This document shows positions 24,166 through 31,962 of a DNA stretch of 64,000 nucleotides, one piece after another. Numbering within the stretch: position 1 is the stretch's first letter; each line of letters opens with the position of its first letter. A program made the position numbers and the translations under genes. The notes under the pieces were generated by a model. It made no database searches. It was not told where the DNA came from and worked only from the letters and a program-made list of their open reading frames with translations. Origin of the DNA: Fusicatenibacter saccharivorans (GTDB lineage Bacteria > Bacillota > Clostridia > Lachnospirales > Lachnospiraceae); assembly GCF_015557635.1 (NCBI RefSeq), contig NZ_JADNOP010000009.1, forward strand, positions 1 through 64,000. Reading direction: 5' to 3'.

Positions 24166-26895
24166 TTATCGTTCTGCTGTCTCGTATACGCTTCGTACGC
24201 GGTATGCGCCCGATACGCCGGTTCCCTTGGCGGTAAAGTCTGCGGTCGGCAGAATACGGAAGGTCTTTGTTCCTGCTTCCATATCAACGAAGTTATCGTC
24301 CAGACGAAGCACACCGTTCTCAGTCTCTACGCTGACAGATTTTGCAAAGTTCTCTGCGGTTACGGTTACGGTATCGCCGTCTACTGATACAGAAAGCTTC
24401 GGATCTGCAAAATGGTAATGCTTCGGTGCACAGAACAGAGTTGATCCGGAAGATACTACGTTTCCATCAACAACCAACTCATAGGTCAGATGAACTTCCA
24501 GCGGATCCTGACCGTTGAAATCAAGATGCGGCATCCACTGTCCGCCGTAAGCCGGTGCATTCACCTCGAAAGCCCCCTCTTTGACTACGGAAGAATCCGG
24601 ACGGCACAGGGACCATTTTACGGTTCCGACGATCGGCTCACCGGTCTCATTGGCAACATGAAGATCTGCACTGACATCAATCGGATGCGGCAGTGTGTTG
24701 ACAAACGGTTTCTGATCGATCTCTCCGTGCTCCTCGCAGGAAAGCAGGACCGGTGCAAACATCTTCTTCTCTGCGTACTGCAGGGCTTTCCAGTTTCCAT
24801 AGTAGTCCACGCTTGCCCAGGATGCTACCGGCCAGATATCGTTCAGCTGCCATACAACAGCACCCATGCAGGTACCGCGGAAGCGGCGGAAATGCTCAAC
24901 GCCGTAACGGATCGCATCGGCCTGAAGAAGCTGTGAGCAGTACAGAAGCTCGTCGAAGTTCTTCGGATACAGGTATGTCTGTGAAATGTAGTTCAGGATC
25001 TTTCCGTTGGCAGCCGTATTTCTCTGGTGCATTTCCATGACACGGGAGAAGATGTTGCGGTCGCCGTCTTCGGTAAACCGTTTTACAGTCTGCAGTGCCG
25101 GGAAGGACTGGAATCCGAACTCGGACAGGAAACGGTAATGGTGGGAACGATAAGCGGTGAACGGCTCGCTTCCGTGCCATACACCCCAGTAATGGGTATC
25201 GCCGACGTTCTCTGCATTGCTGTTTTCGTAATTTCCGCCTGAAGACGGGGATGACGGCCAGTAGAATTTCTCCGGATCCTCTTCTTTGACGATTTTCGGA
25301 ATGATGTACTCATACAGATGGATGTAATCATACGTCTGTTTCTTAGATTTCTGCCATGCCAGCGTTTCGTACTGGGTTTCCATCTCGTTGTTTCCGCACC
25401 ATAGAGCAATACTTGCATGGGAACGGAGTCTGCGCATATTCTGACGGATCTCCGCGGAGATATTCTCTTCGAAGTCATCTGTCAGCTCGTAGGATGCGCA
25501 GGCAAACATGAAGTCATGCCAGATGAGGAGTCCTCTCTCATCGCAGACATCATAGAAAAAGTCATCGAGGAAGTATCCGCCTCCCCATACACGCAGGGAG
25601 TTAAAGTTTGCCTCCTGTGCGGATTTCAGCAGCAGATCGGTACGCTCTCTCGTCTGACGGGTTAAGATATTGTCCTCCGGAATGTAGTCAGCGCCCATCG
25701 CGAAGATCTGCAGTCCGTTGATTTCATACGCAAAGTTACGGCCCTTTACGGTCTTTGCAGGTTTATCGGTGATGATGATTTTTTTCTCACCGTTGGTCAT
25801 GATCATGTTGTCGCCGTCATCGTAATCCGGTGACTGGCCGGTCATGTGCTCATCAAAGACTTCATCTTCCATCACGTCAGTATTTACGGTGATGGTACGA
25901 AGACCCATCTTCTTCTCCCAGGTATCCAGGATATCGTCTGCAACGAGCTCTACCTTTACCTGATACAGTGCCTGTGCACCATAGCCGTTCGGCCACCACA
26001 GCTCCGGATTTTCTACGGTAAGGGAAGCCTGTACATGATTGCTGCGAAGATCACAGGTAAGTCCGGTCAGATTCTTTGCCGGTGCAGAATTGGTCAGCGG
26101 ATCCATTGTGCCGCTTTCTGCGGTCAGAACGGTTTTTCCATCCGGGGAAGTAACGGTCATTACGATCTTTACTTTACCGTCGGTTACACCCGGCATCCAC
26201 TCGATTTCAGCATCTGCGGTCAGGCGGACGAAGTCAACCACATTTCCATGAACGGTTTTTCCAGTTACATGATGCTCCTGTCCTACAAATACCTGTGCCA
26301 GACGGGCAGTTTTTACTGCGAGAACAGAAGCCTCACGGAACAGTCCTGCATCTGGAAGACGCGGACCCCAGTCCCAGCCGTACATGCAGGCTGCTTTACG
26401 AATATGCGGGAATCCCGGCATTGCATCGGATGCTGCTCCAACCGGGCATTTTGCTTCTTCTTCTGCGATGAATTTTGTCGGGGAATGCAGAACCACTTTT
26501 ACCTGATATACGGTATCGGCTGCATCACCTGCAACAAGATCGGTAATATCATACTCCCAGACACGGTTCATGTTGTCTGCGGAGCCGATTTTCTCTCCGT
26601 TCAGATAAACATCTGCGATGGTATCAATTCCGTCGAAGTGTAAAAACAGACGGTCCGCTTTTCTGTCTTCCTCACTGATCACGATCGTTGTCTCGTATGC
26701 GAAATCGTTCTCCATCAATTTTAGTGCATCGAGCTCATTGTCACGATAAAACGGATCCGGAATCAGGCCTTTCTCCAGAAGGGTGCCGTAAACGGTAGAC
26801 GGTACCTTCGTTTCAATTGGAGTTTCCGGAATATGGTAAACATTTTTTCCGAGGACAGTTAATGTCCAGTTGTCTTTCAGACATATTGTATGCAT
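24166..26895 (-). CDS. Beta-mannosidase, glycoside hydrolase family 2
   Basis: A 909-residue intracellular GH2 enzyme that releases mannose from the non-reducing ends of beta-mannosides or from mannobiose units of mannan and N-glycans. The order is jelly-roll (DNWTLTVLG; VPSTVYGTLLEKGLIPDPFY; LFLHFDGIDTIADVYLNGEK), Ig-like domain, TIM barrel and C-terminal beta domains. The acid/base Glu is in ALWCGNNEMETQYE and the nucleophile Glu in FLSEFGFQSFPAL, both typical of beta-mannosidase and not beta-galactosidase. The start at 26895 has AAAGGGGGAC upstream; the ATG at 26958 does not. No signal peptide is seen, so import of oligosaccharides is needed. It stands alone. Confidence 0.9.
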   Translation of the reverse strand: MHTICLKDNWTLTVLGKNVYHIPETPIETKVPSTVYGTLLEKGLIPDPFYRDNELDALKLMENDFAYETTIVISEEDRKADRLFLHFDGIDTIADVYLNGEKIGSADNMNRVWEYDITDLVAGDAADTVYQVKVVLHSPTKFIAEEEAKCPVGAASDAMPGFPHIRKAACMYGWDWGPRLPDAGLFREASVLAVKTARLAQVFVGQEHHVTGKTVHGNVVDFVRLTADAEIEWMPGVTDGKVKIVMTVTSPDGKTVLTAESGTMDPLTNSAPAKNLTGLTCDLRSNHVQASLTVENPELWWPNGYGAQALYQVKVELVADDILDTWEKKMGLRTITVNTDVMEDEVFDEHMTGQSPDYDDGDNMIMTNGEKKIIITDKPAKTVKGRNFAYEINGLQIFAMGADYIPEDNILTRQTRERTDLLLKSAQEANFNSLRVWGGGYFLDDFFYDVCDERGLLIWHDFMFACASYELTDDFEENISAEIRQNMRRLRSHASIALWCGNNEMETQYETLAWQKSKKQTYDYIHLYEYIIPKIVKEEDPEKFYWPSSPSSGGNYENSNAENVGDTHYWGVWHGSEPFTAYRSHHYRFLSEFGFQSFPALQTVKRFTEDGDRNIFSRVMEMHQRNTAANGKILNYISQTYLYPKNFDELLYCSQLLQADAIRYGVEHFRRFRGTCMGAVVWQLNDIWPVASWASVDYYGNWKALQYAEKKMFAPVLLSCEEHGEIDQKPFVNTLPHPIDVSADLHVANETGEPIVGTVKWSLCRPDSSVVKEGAFEVNAPAYGGQWMPHLDFNGQDPLEVHLTYELVVDGNVVSSGSTLFCAPKHYHFADPKLSVSVDGDTVTVTAENFAKSVSVETENGVLRLDDNFVDMEAGTKTFRILPTADFTAKGTGVSGAYRVRSVYETAER

Positions 26896-27088
26896 TACAG
26901 TATGTCCCCCTTTCTTCATAGTTTCTGCTTTTTCGCGTAGTTTCGCCACGCTTTTCACTTTATTTTTATCTTACTGCTTTTTTAACCAAAATGGTACAAA
27001 AAAGCTCTTGAAAAATAGGAAAAATCTCCAAATGCGAAACGATTTTAGAAAATTTCGGAAACAGTGAGACAAATTCTCAATCATCACT

Positions 27089-27116
27089 TTGACAGATCTG
27101 GAAAATGTGATAGAAT
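27089..27116 (+). promoter_or_regulatory. Predicted sigma-A promoter of the aminopeptidase gene
   Basis: TTGACA (27089-27094) and TAGAAT (27111-27116) with a 16 bp spacer. Confidence 0.65.
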
Positions 27117-27121
27117 AAAAA

Positions 27122-27158
27122 TGTCGGCATCCTGAAAAAAAATGCCGGCAGTATTTTT
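27122..27158 (+). promoter_or_regulatory. Leader hairpin with T-run before the aminopeptidase gene
   Basis: TGTCGGCAT and ATGCCGGCA pair over 9 bp (one G-U) and are followed by GTATTTTTCG. The hairpin starts at the predicted transcription start and ends about 26 bp before the gene, so it could act as an attenuator or a 5' stabiliser. Confidence 0.5.
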
Positions 27159-27183
27159 CGAAAAGAAAGATGAGGAAAAAATT

Positions 27184-28971
27184 ATGATACCAGAAAGATT
27201 AGCTGCTCTCCGCGAAAAAATGAGAGCCTACGGCGTGGACGCTTATCTGGTTCCGACCGCCGATTACCATGAATCTGAATATGTAGGAACTTACTTTAAA
27301 GCAAGAACGTATATCACAGGCTTTACCGGTTCTGCCGGAACCGCCGTTATTACCCAGGATGAAGCGTGCCTCTGGACCGATGGCCGTTACTTCGTACAGG
27401 CAGCCAAAGAGCTTGCCGGAACCGGCGTTACTTTAATGAAAATGGGCCAGGAAGGTGTTCCGACCGTAGAGGAATACCTGCAGGCAAATACAAAAGAAGG
27501 CATGACCATCGGCTTCGACGGCCGCGTTGTCAATGAGATGCTCGGTGAGACACTGGAAAAGACACTTCCGGAGCGTTTTCTCTCCTATCGAAGTGACCTG
27601 ATCGGTGAAATCTGGTCCGACCGCCCGGCGCTTTCTGCAGAACCAGTCTGGATTCTTGATTCCAAATATACTGGCGAGTCCGCTGCTGACCGTCTTGCCA
27701 AAGTCCGCGAAAAGATGAAAGAGAACGGTGCCGAAGTGCATATCCTGACCGCGCTCGACGATATCGCCTGGATGCTGAATATCCGCGGAAACGATATTCC
27801 GTGCAATCCGGTTGTCCTCTCCTACCTCATTCTGACCGAAACCGAAGGCCATCTGTTTATTCAGGAAGCAACTTTAAATGATGAAGTGAAACAGTATCTT
27901 GCCGGTCTTGGTATTTCGATTCATCCATACGATGCTGTCTATGATTTCGCTGCCAGCATCACAGGAAAAACGATTCTTCTGGAGAAAGCCAAAGTCAACT
28001 ACACGATCTGCCAGAGCGTCATGGGCGAAAACACGATTGTCAATGTGATGAACCCGGCTTCTTCCTTAAAGGCAGTGAAAACACCAGTTGAGATGGAAAA
28101 TATCCGCAAAGCCCACATCAAAGACGGCGTTGCTGTGACCCGTTTCGTTTACTGGTTAAAGAAGAATATCGGAAAAATCCCGATGGATGAAGTTTCCGTT
28201 GCGGAAAAACTGGAATCCTTCCGAAAAGAGCAGGAAGGCTATATCGAGCCAAGTTTCGGAACAATCTCCGCTTACGGCCCGAATGCCGCTATGTGCCATT
28301 ATCAGGCAACGAAAGAAGATTTCTCCGTTCTACAGCCAAAAGGCATGTACCTGGTAGATTCCGGCGGACAGTATTATGAAGGAACAACTGATATCACGAG
28401 AACGATCGTTGTCGGACCGCTGACCGAGGAAGAAAAAGAGCATTTCACCATCACCACGATGGGAACCCTGCGTCTTGGAAATGCAAAATTTCTCCATGGA
28501 TGCATTGGCATCAACCTCGATTACCTCGCAAGACAGGCATTCTGGGAGAGAGGTCTTGACTTCAATCACGGAACCGGCCACGGTGTCGGCTATCTCTTAA
28601 ATGTCCATGAGCGTCCAAACGGTTTCCGCTGGAAAATGGTTCCGGAGCGCATGGAAAATGCCGTTCTCGAGGAAGGTATGCTGACCTCTGACGAACCTGG
28701 TATCTACATTGAAGGAAGTCACGGTATCCGTACTGAGAACCTGATGCTCTGCCGCAAAGCAGAAAAGAATATGTATGGCCAGTTCATGCGCTTTGAGTTC
28801 GTCACCATGGTTCCGATCGACCTCGACGGTATCGATACGCAGTATATGACGGAGAAAGATGTCGAGCTGCTGAATAATTACCACAAAGAAGTGTATGAGA
28901 AGATTTCTCCTTATCTGGAAGGGGACGAAAAAGAGTGGCTGAAAGAAGCTACCCGCCCGATTTCCAAATAA
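27184..28971 (+). CDS. Xaa-Pro aminopeptidase (aminopeptidase P family, M24B)
   Basis: A 595-residue protein that removes an N-terminal residue preceding proline from peptides. Two creatinase-type N-terminal domains (GVDAYLVPTADYHESEYVG; LWTDGRYFVQAAKELAG) precede a pita-bread M24 domain. Metal ligands are visible in VDSGGQYYEGTTDITRTI (two Asp), NHGTGHGVGYLLNVHE (His), TSDEPGIYIEGSHGIRTENL (two Glu positions). The three-domain, roughly 600-residue layout matches the long eukaryote-like aminopeptidase P1 type found in many Firmicutes. The start at 27184 follows GAGGAAAAAATT. It is one gene with its own promoter and terminator. Confidence 0.9.
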   Translation: MIPERLAALREKMRAYGVDAYLVPTADYHESEYVGTYFKARTYITGFTGSAGTAVITQDEACLWTDGRYFVQAAKELAGTGVTLMKMGQEGVPTVEEYLQANTKEGMTIGFDGRVVNEMLGETLEKTLPERFLSYRSDLIGEIWSDRPALSAEPVWILDSKYTGESAADRLAKVREKMKENGAEVHILTALDDIAWMLNIRGNDIPCNPVVLSYLILTETEGHLFIQEATLNDEVKQYLAGLGISIHPYDAVYDFAASITGKTILLEKAKVNYTICQSVMGENTIVNVMNPASSLKAVKTPVEMENIRKAHIKDGVAVTRFVYWLKKNIGKIPMDEVSVAEKLESFRKEQEGYIEPSFGTISAYGPNAAMCHYQATKEDFSVLQPKGMYLVDSGGQYYEGTTDITRTIVVGPLTEEEKEHFTITTMGTLRLGNAKFLHGCIGINLDYLARQAFWERGLDFNHGTGHGVGYLLNVHERPNGFRWKMVPERMENAVLEEGMLTSDEPGIYIEGSHGIRTENLMLCRKAEKNMYGQFMRFEFVTMVPIDLDGIDTQYMTEKDVELLNNYHKEVYEKISPYLEGDEKEWLKEATRPISK

Positions 28972-28989
28972 GTTCTTTCTATAACATCA

Positions 28990-29036
28990 AAAAACCGATG
29001 TTCTGTGCGTGTTATTTTCACAGAACATCGGTTTTT
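28990..29036. terminator. Shared terminator between the aminopeptidase and ABC ATPase genes
   Basis: AAAACCGATGTTCTGTG and its perfect complement form a 17 bp stem with an 11 bp loop and T-runs on both strands. Confidence 0.9.
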
Positions 29037-29050
29037 CTCATTTCTTTTCC

Positions 29051-29794
29051 TTATAATACTTTCGATAAAAATTCTCTCAGGCGCGGGTGCTGCGGATTTG
29101 CGAAGAATTCCTGCGGCGTATTCTCCTCCTGAATATTTCCCTCGTTGATAAAGACGACGCGGGTTGCCACCTCTCTGGCAAAACCCATCTCGTGTGTAAC
29201 AACGACCATGGTCATGCCCGATTCGGCAAGCTCTTTCATAATTTCCAGAACCTCTCCTACCATCTCCGGATCGAGTGCAGAAGTCGGTTCGTCAAACAGC
29301 ATGACATCCGGATTCATCGCAAGGGCGCGCGCGATGGCGATTCGCTGCTTCTGTCCGCCGGAAAGGCTTCCCGGATAGGCATCTGCTTTGTCCGGCAGTC
29401 CGACACGGGTCAGAAGCTCCATCGCTTTTTTCTCTGCTTCTTCCGGTGTCATTAGTTTTAATGTCACCGGAGCGAGCAAGATATTTTCCTTAACGGTTTT
29501 GTGCGGAAACAGATTGAACTGCTGGAATACCATTCCGATCTTCTGACGCACATGGTCAATGTCAGTTTCCGGCGCCGTGATGTCAACGCCCTCGAAGTAA
29601 ATTTTTCCGCCGGTTGGAATTTCCAGACGGTTTAAGGAGCGCAGAAACGTCGATTTTCCGGAACCGGAAGGACCGATAACGGCGACAACTTCTCCCTGAC
29701 GGATCTCTGTGCTGATTCCGTCTAAAACTTTATTATCCTCGAAGCTCTTCTGCAGATTTTCAACTTTAATTAATACTTTTTCGTTAGTGGTCAC
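29051..29794 (-). CDS. Polar amino acid ABC transporter ATPase (GlnQ type)
   Basis: A 247-residue ATPase that powers uptake by the neighbouring permease. Walker A is [17 protein letters not shown], the Q-loop is in [15 protein letters not shown], the signature is [17 protein letters not shown], Walker B is [17 protein letters not shown], and the switch His is in [12 protein letters not shown]. The phrase FNLFPHKTV with this length is typical of the polar amino-acid group (GlnQ, HisP, GltL). The start overlaps the permease 3' end by 11 bp, so the two are translationally coupled. The substrate could be glutamine, histidine, cystine or another polar amino acid. Confidence 0.93.
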   Translation of the reverse strand: MTTNEKVLIKVENLQKSFEDNKVLDGISTEIRQGEVVAVIGPSGSGKSTFLRSLNRLEIPTGGKIYFEGVDITAPETDIDHVRQKIGMVFQQFNLFPHKTVKENILLAPVTLKLMTPEEAEKKAMELLTRVGLPDKADAYPGSLSGGQKQRIAIARALAMNPDVMLFDEPTSALDPEMVGEVLEIMKELAESGMTMVVVTHEMGFAREVATRVVFINEGNIQEENTPQEFFANPQHPRLREFLSKVL

Positions 29795-30482
29795 TCTTAC
29801 GCAGTCTCCTTTCCAGTTTGCCCATGAAATAGGTCAGAATCATAACAAGAATCAGATAAAAGATCGCTGCGGAGAGAAGCGGAACCAGCGCATCGTACGT
29901 ACGGCTCTGTACCAGGGTTGCTGCTTTTGTAATATCGATGGTTCCAATATAGCCGATGATGGCGGTCTCTTTCAACAGCACGATCATCTCGTTGATCAGC
30001 GCCGGAAGAACATTTTTAAACGCCTGCGGAATGATAATCAGACGCATGGTCTGTGCCGAATTTAAACCAAGGCTTCGTCCCGCTTCCGTCTGTCCTTTAT
30101 CCACAGACATGATTCCGGAACGGAAGATCTCGGCAACGTACGCACCAGAGTTAATACCGAATGCAATTCCGCCGATCACGATATTGTTCAGGTTTATGGT
30201 TGCAAAAATAACGGAATAGAAAAACAGAATCTGAATCATGGACGGCGTTCCGCGGATAATCGTCAGATAGACGCGTGCCACAATGTTCAAAAGTTTTAAT
30301 TTACCGGTCTGCTCGTGTGTCGAACGGATCAGTGCGATGAGAAGTCCGAGCACAACACCGATGCACAGTGCAATTACCGTGACAAGTAGCGTCGTCTTCA
30401 GACCGGTCAGCCACCACTCTGTAGCACCGTTGTCTACAAAGTAGCGGTTAAACTGATGCTGTAAATTTTCCATAGAATACAT
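29784..30482 (-). CDS. Polar amino acid ABC transporter permease
   Basis: A 232-residue permease of the HisM/GlnP type with five or so helices. It has the family sequence [19 protein letters not shown] near the first third and the coupling-helix EAA motif [20 protein letters not shown] short periplasmic N-terminal part is present, with no fused binding domain. It follows the binding-protein gene after a hairpin and overlaps the ATPase gene. One permease gene probably forms a homodimer. Confidence 0.92.
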   Translation of the reverse strand: MYSMENLQHQFNRYFVDNGATEWWLTGLKTTLLVTVIALCIGVVLGLLIALIRSTHEQTGKLKLLNIVARVYLTIIRGTPSMIQILFFYSVIFATINLNNIVIGGIAFGINSGAYVAEIFRSGIMSVDKGQTEAGRSLGLNSAQTMRLIIIPQAFKNVLPALINEMIVLLKETAIIGYIGTIDITKAATLVQSRTYDALVPLLSAAIFYLILVMILTYFMGKLERRLRKSDH

Positions 30483-30508
30483 CTCTCCTTTGTGGTTTCA
30501 TTTCCTGC

Positions 30509-30555
30509 AAAAAGAGCGGCTGCACCATTTTGCCTGGCGGACAGCCGCTCTTTTT
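30509..30555 (-). terminator. Intra-operon hairpin between binding protein and permease
   Basis: AAAGAGCGGCTG and CAGCCGCTCTTTTT pair over 12 bp with a 19 bp loop, between the binding-protein stop and the permease start. Such partial terminators usually keep the binding protein in excess over the membrane parts. Confidence 0.75.
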
Positions 30556-30567
30556 CCTCTTATTAGA

Positions 30568-31374
30568 TTACTTTCTTACAATAACAACCTGCGTTGCATT
30601 TGCGTAAGTATCGGTGAAATCAACACTCTCCTCACGCTCCGGAGTAACGGTCATTCCGGCTGCGCCGAAATCTGCTTTTCCGCTGTTGACGGATGCAAGG
30701 ATAGTTTCAAATGACATATCCTCAATTTTCAGCTCATAGCCAAGCTTGTCACAGATCGCCTGGGAAATATCAGCATCGATACCAACGATATCGGTTCCCT
30801 CTTTGTACTCCCACGGCTCGAACTCAGCGTTGGTTGCCATGGTAAGCGTTCCGTTGGAACGGTCCACGTCTGCCGGGGACTCATACGGATGCTGGCCGAC
30901 TTCATCACCAATGTAGTTGCTCATGATCTCATCAAGAGTTCCGTCCTCTTTCAGCTCTGCCAATGCAGTGTTGAACTCGTCTCTTAACTCATTTCCTTTT
31001 TTGAAGCACATCGCGTACTCTTCGGTATCAAAAATGCCTTCTACAATTTTCAGATCATCGTTTGCTGCAACGAATTTTTCTGCCGGCAGGGAATCGATGA
31101 CAACACAGTCAATCTTTCCGTTTTTCAGTGCCTGAATAGCATCGGCGCCTTTGTTGTAACGCTGCATCTGGGAATCTGCATTAACGGCATCGCTCGCCTG
31201 AGAATCACCTGTTGTTCCGGTCTGTACACCAATCTTCAGATCTGCCAGATCCTCTACGGATGTTACTTCTACTTTCTTTGCGGTAGATGCAGAACTCCCG
31301 CATCCTGCCATCGAAACAGCAAACAGAACGGACATTGCAAGTGCTGTTGCTTTTTTTGCAAAATTCATTTTCAT
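30568..31374 (-). CDS. Amino acid-binding lipoprotein with circularly permuted family 3 lobes
   Basis: A 268-residue lipoprotein; the lipobox is VSMAGCGSS with Cys25. In normal family 3 solute-binding proteins the ATNAEFPPFEY segment comes first and the IGVQTGTTGD segment later. Here the order is reversed. Residues 38-170 hold LADLKIGVQTGTTGDSQASD, CVVIDSLPAEK, and FNTALAELKEDGTLDEIM, normally the end of the protein. Residues 185-268 hold GTLTMATNAEFEPWEYKEGT and AGMTVTPEREESVDFTDTYA and end in TQVVIVRK. Total length is normal, so this is a circular permutation and not a truncation. AAGGAG supports the start. Residue counts are approximate. Ligand class: polar amino acid, inferred from the family and operon. 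Confidence 0.85.
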   Translation of the reverse strand: MKMNFAKKATALAMSVLFAVSMAGCGSSASTAKKVEVTSVEDLADLKIGVQTGTTGDSQASDAVNADSQMQRYNKGADAIQALKNGKIDCVVIDSLPAEKFVAANDDLKIVEGIFDTEEYAMCFKKGNELRDEFNTALAELKEDGTLDEIMSNYIGDEVGQHPYESPADVDRSNGTLTMATNAEFEPWEYKEGTDIVGIDADISQAICDKLGYELKIEDMSFETILASVNSGKADFGAAGMTVTPEREESVDFTDTYANATQVVIVRK

Positions 31375-31480
31375 AATAATCTCCTTCTCTCCTCATGTGA
31401 TGTATATTTATTCACTTTTCCTTATTATAACAGCATCTTTCTAAAAAGCAAGGAAAAACCGAAAAAAAAGCATCAGAAAT

Positions 31481-31666
31481 GAAAAAGAGGGCGATGTTAC
31501 CTTCCTGAAAGCCGATGTTTCTTCTGCAGATGACTGCCGCAATGTGGTTGAAACTGTTATGAAAAAATACGGAAGAATCGATGTACTCGCCAACGTAGCC
31601 GGTGTCGTCGGCACACGCGGCGCTTTTGTCGATCTCGATCTTGCTGACATCCAGAACACGATCTGA
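31481..31666 (+). pseudogene. Short-chain dehydrogenase (SDR) fragment
   Basis: An open frame without a start codon encodes GDVTFLKADVSSADDCRNVV and KKYGRIDVLANVAGVVGTRG, the middle of an SDR oxidoreductase (the NNAG-type motif appears as NVAG). It ends at a TGA after DIQNTI. The N-terminal nucleotide-binding GxxxGxG part and the catalytic YxxxK part are both missing, so this is a remnant left by an insertion or deletion. Confidence 0.8.
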
Positions 31667-31962
31667 TGTTGTCTGCAACGTAATAGAACGCTTCGACCAT
31701 TTCCGACCTCATAATCATTTCCCAGCTCAATCACTTCACTTTCGTTTCGGCTCTGTTGCTCCCTGTCCTACGCTTAAATCTAACGTTACCGCTTCAATTC
31801 CAAGGACTCGGTACAAGGCGGTTGGTTAGACCTTACCTTGGTGGGTTTCCCACTGTATTTTATCAGCTTCAGGTGAGAGAAAAAACAGGCACTGATTTTC
31901 TGTCCCATTCCAAGCCATTTCCCCCTACATCGACGCTTATCAGTAGCGTGTGCTAATAATTT
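31667..31962. other. Probable mobile-element debris, family not identified
   Basis: About 300 bp between the SDR fragment and the GH94 gene. It has no gene with a ribosome site; a plus-strand frame of 66 codons (31756-31956) is open but unsupported. The abrupt end of the SDR homology at 31666 marks an insertion or deletion border, so the segment probably came with a transposable element. I cannot assign it. Confidence 0.35.

Noticed and set aside
31756-31956. 66-codon plus-strand frame before the GH94 gene
   Set aside because: No start site, no family; it lies within probable mobile debris.
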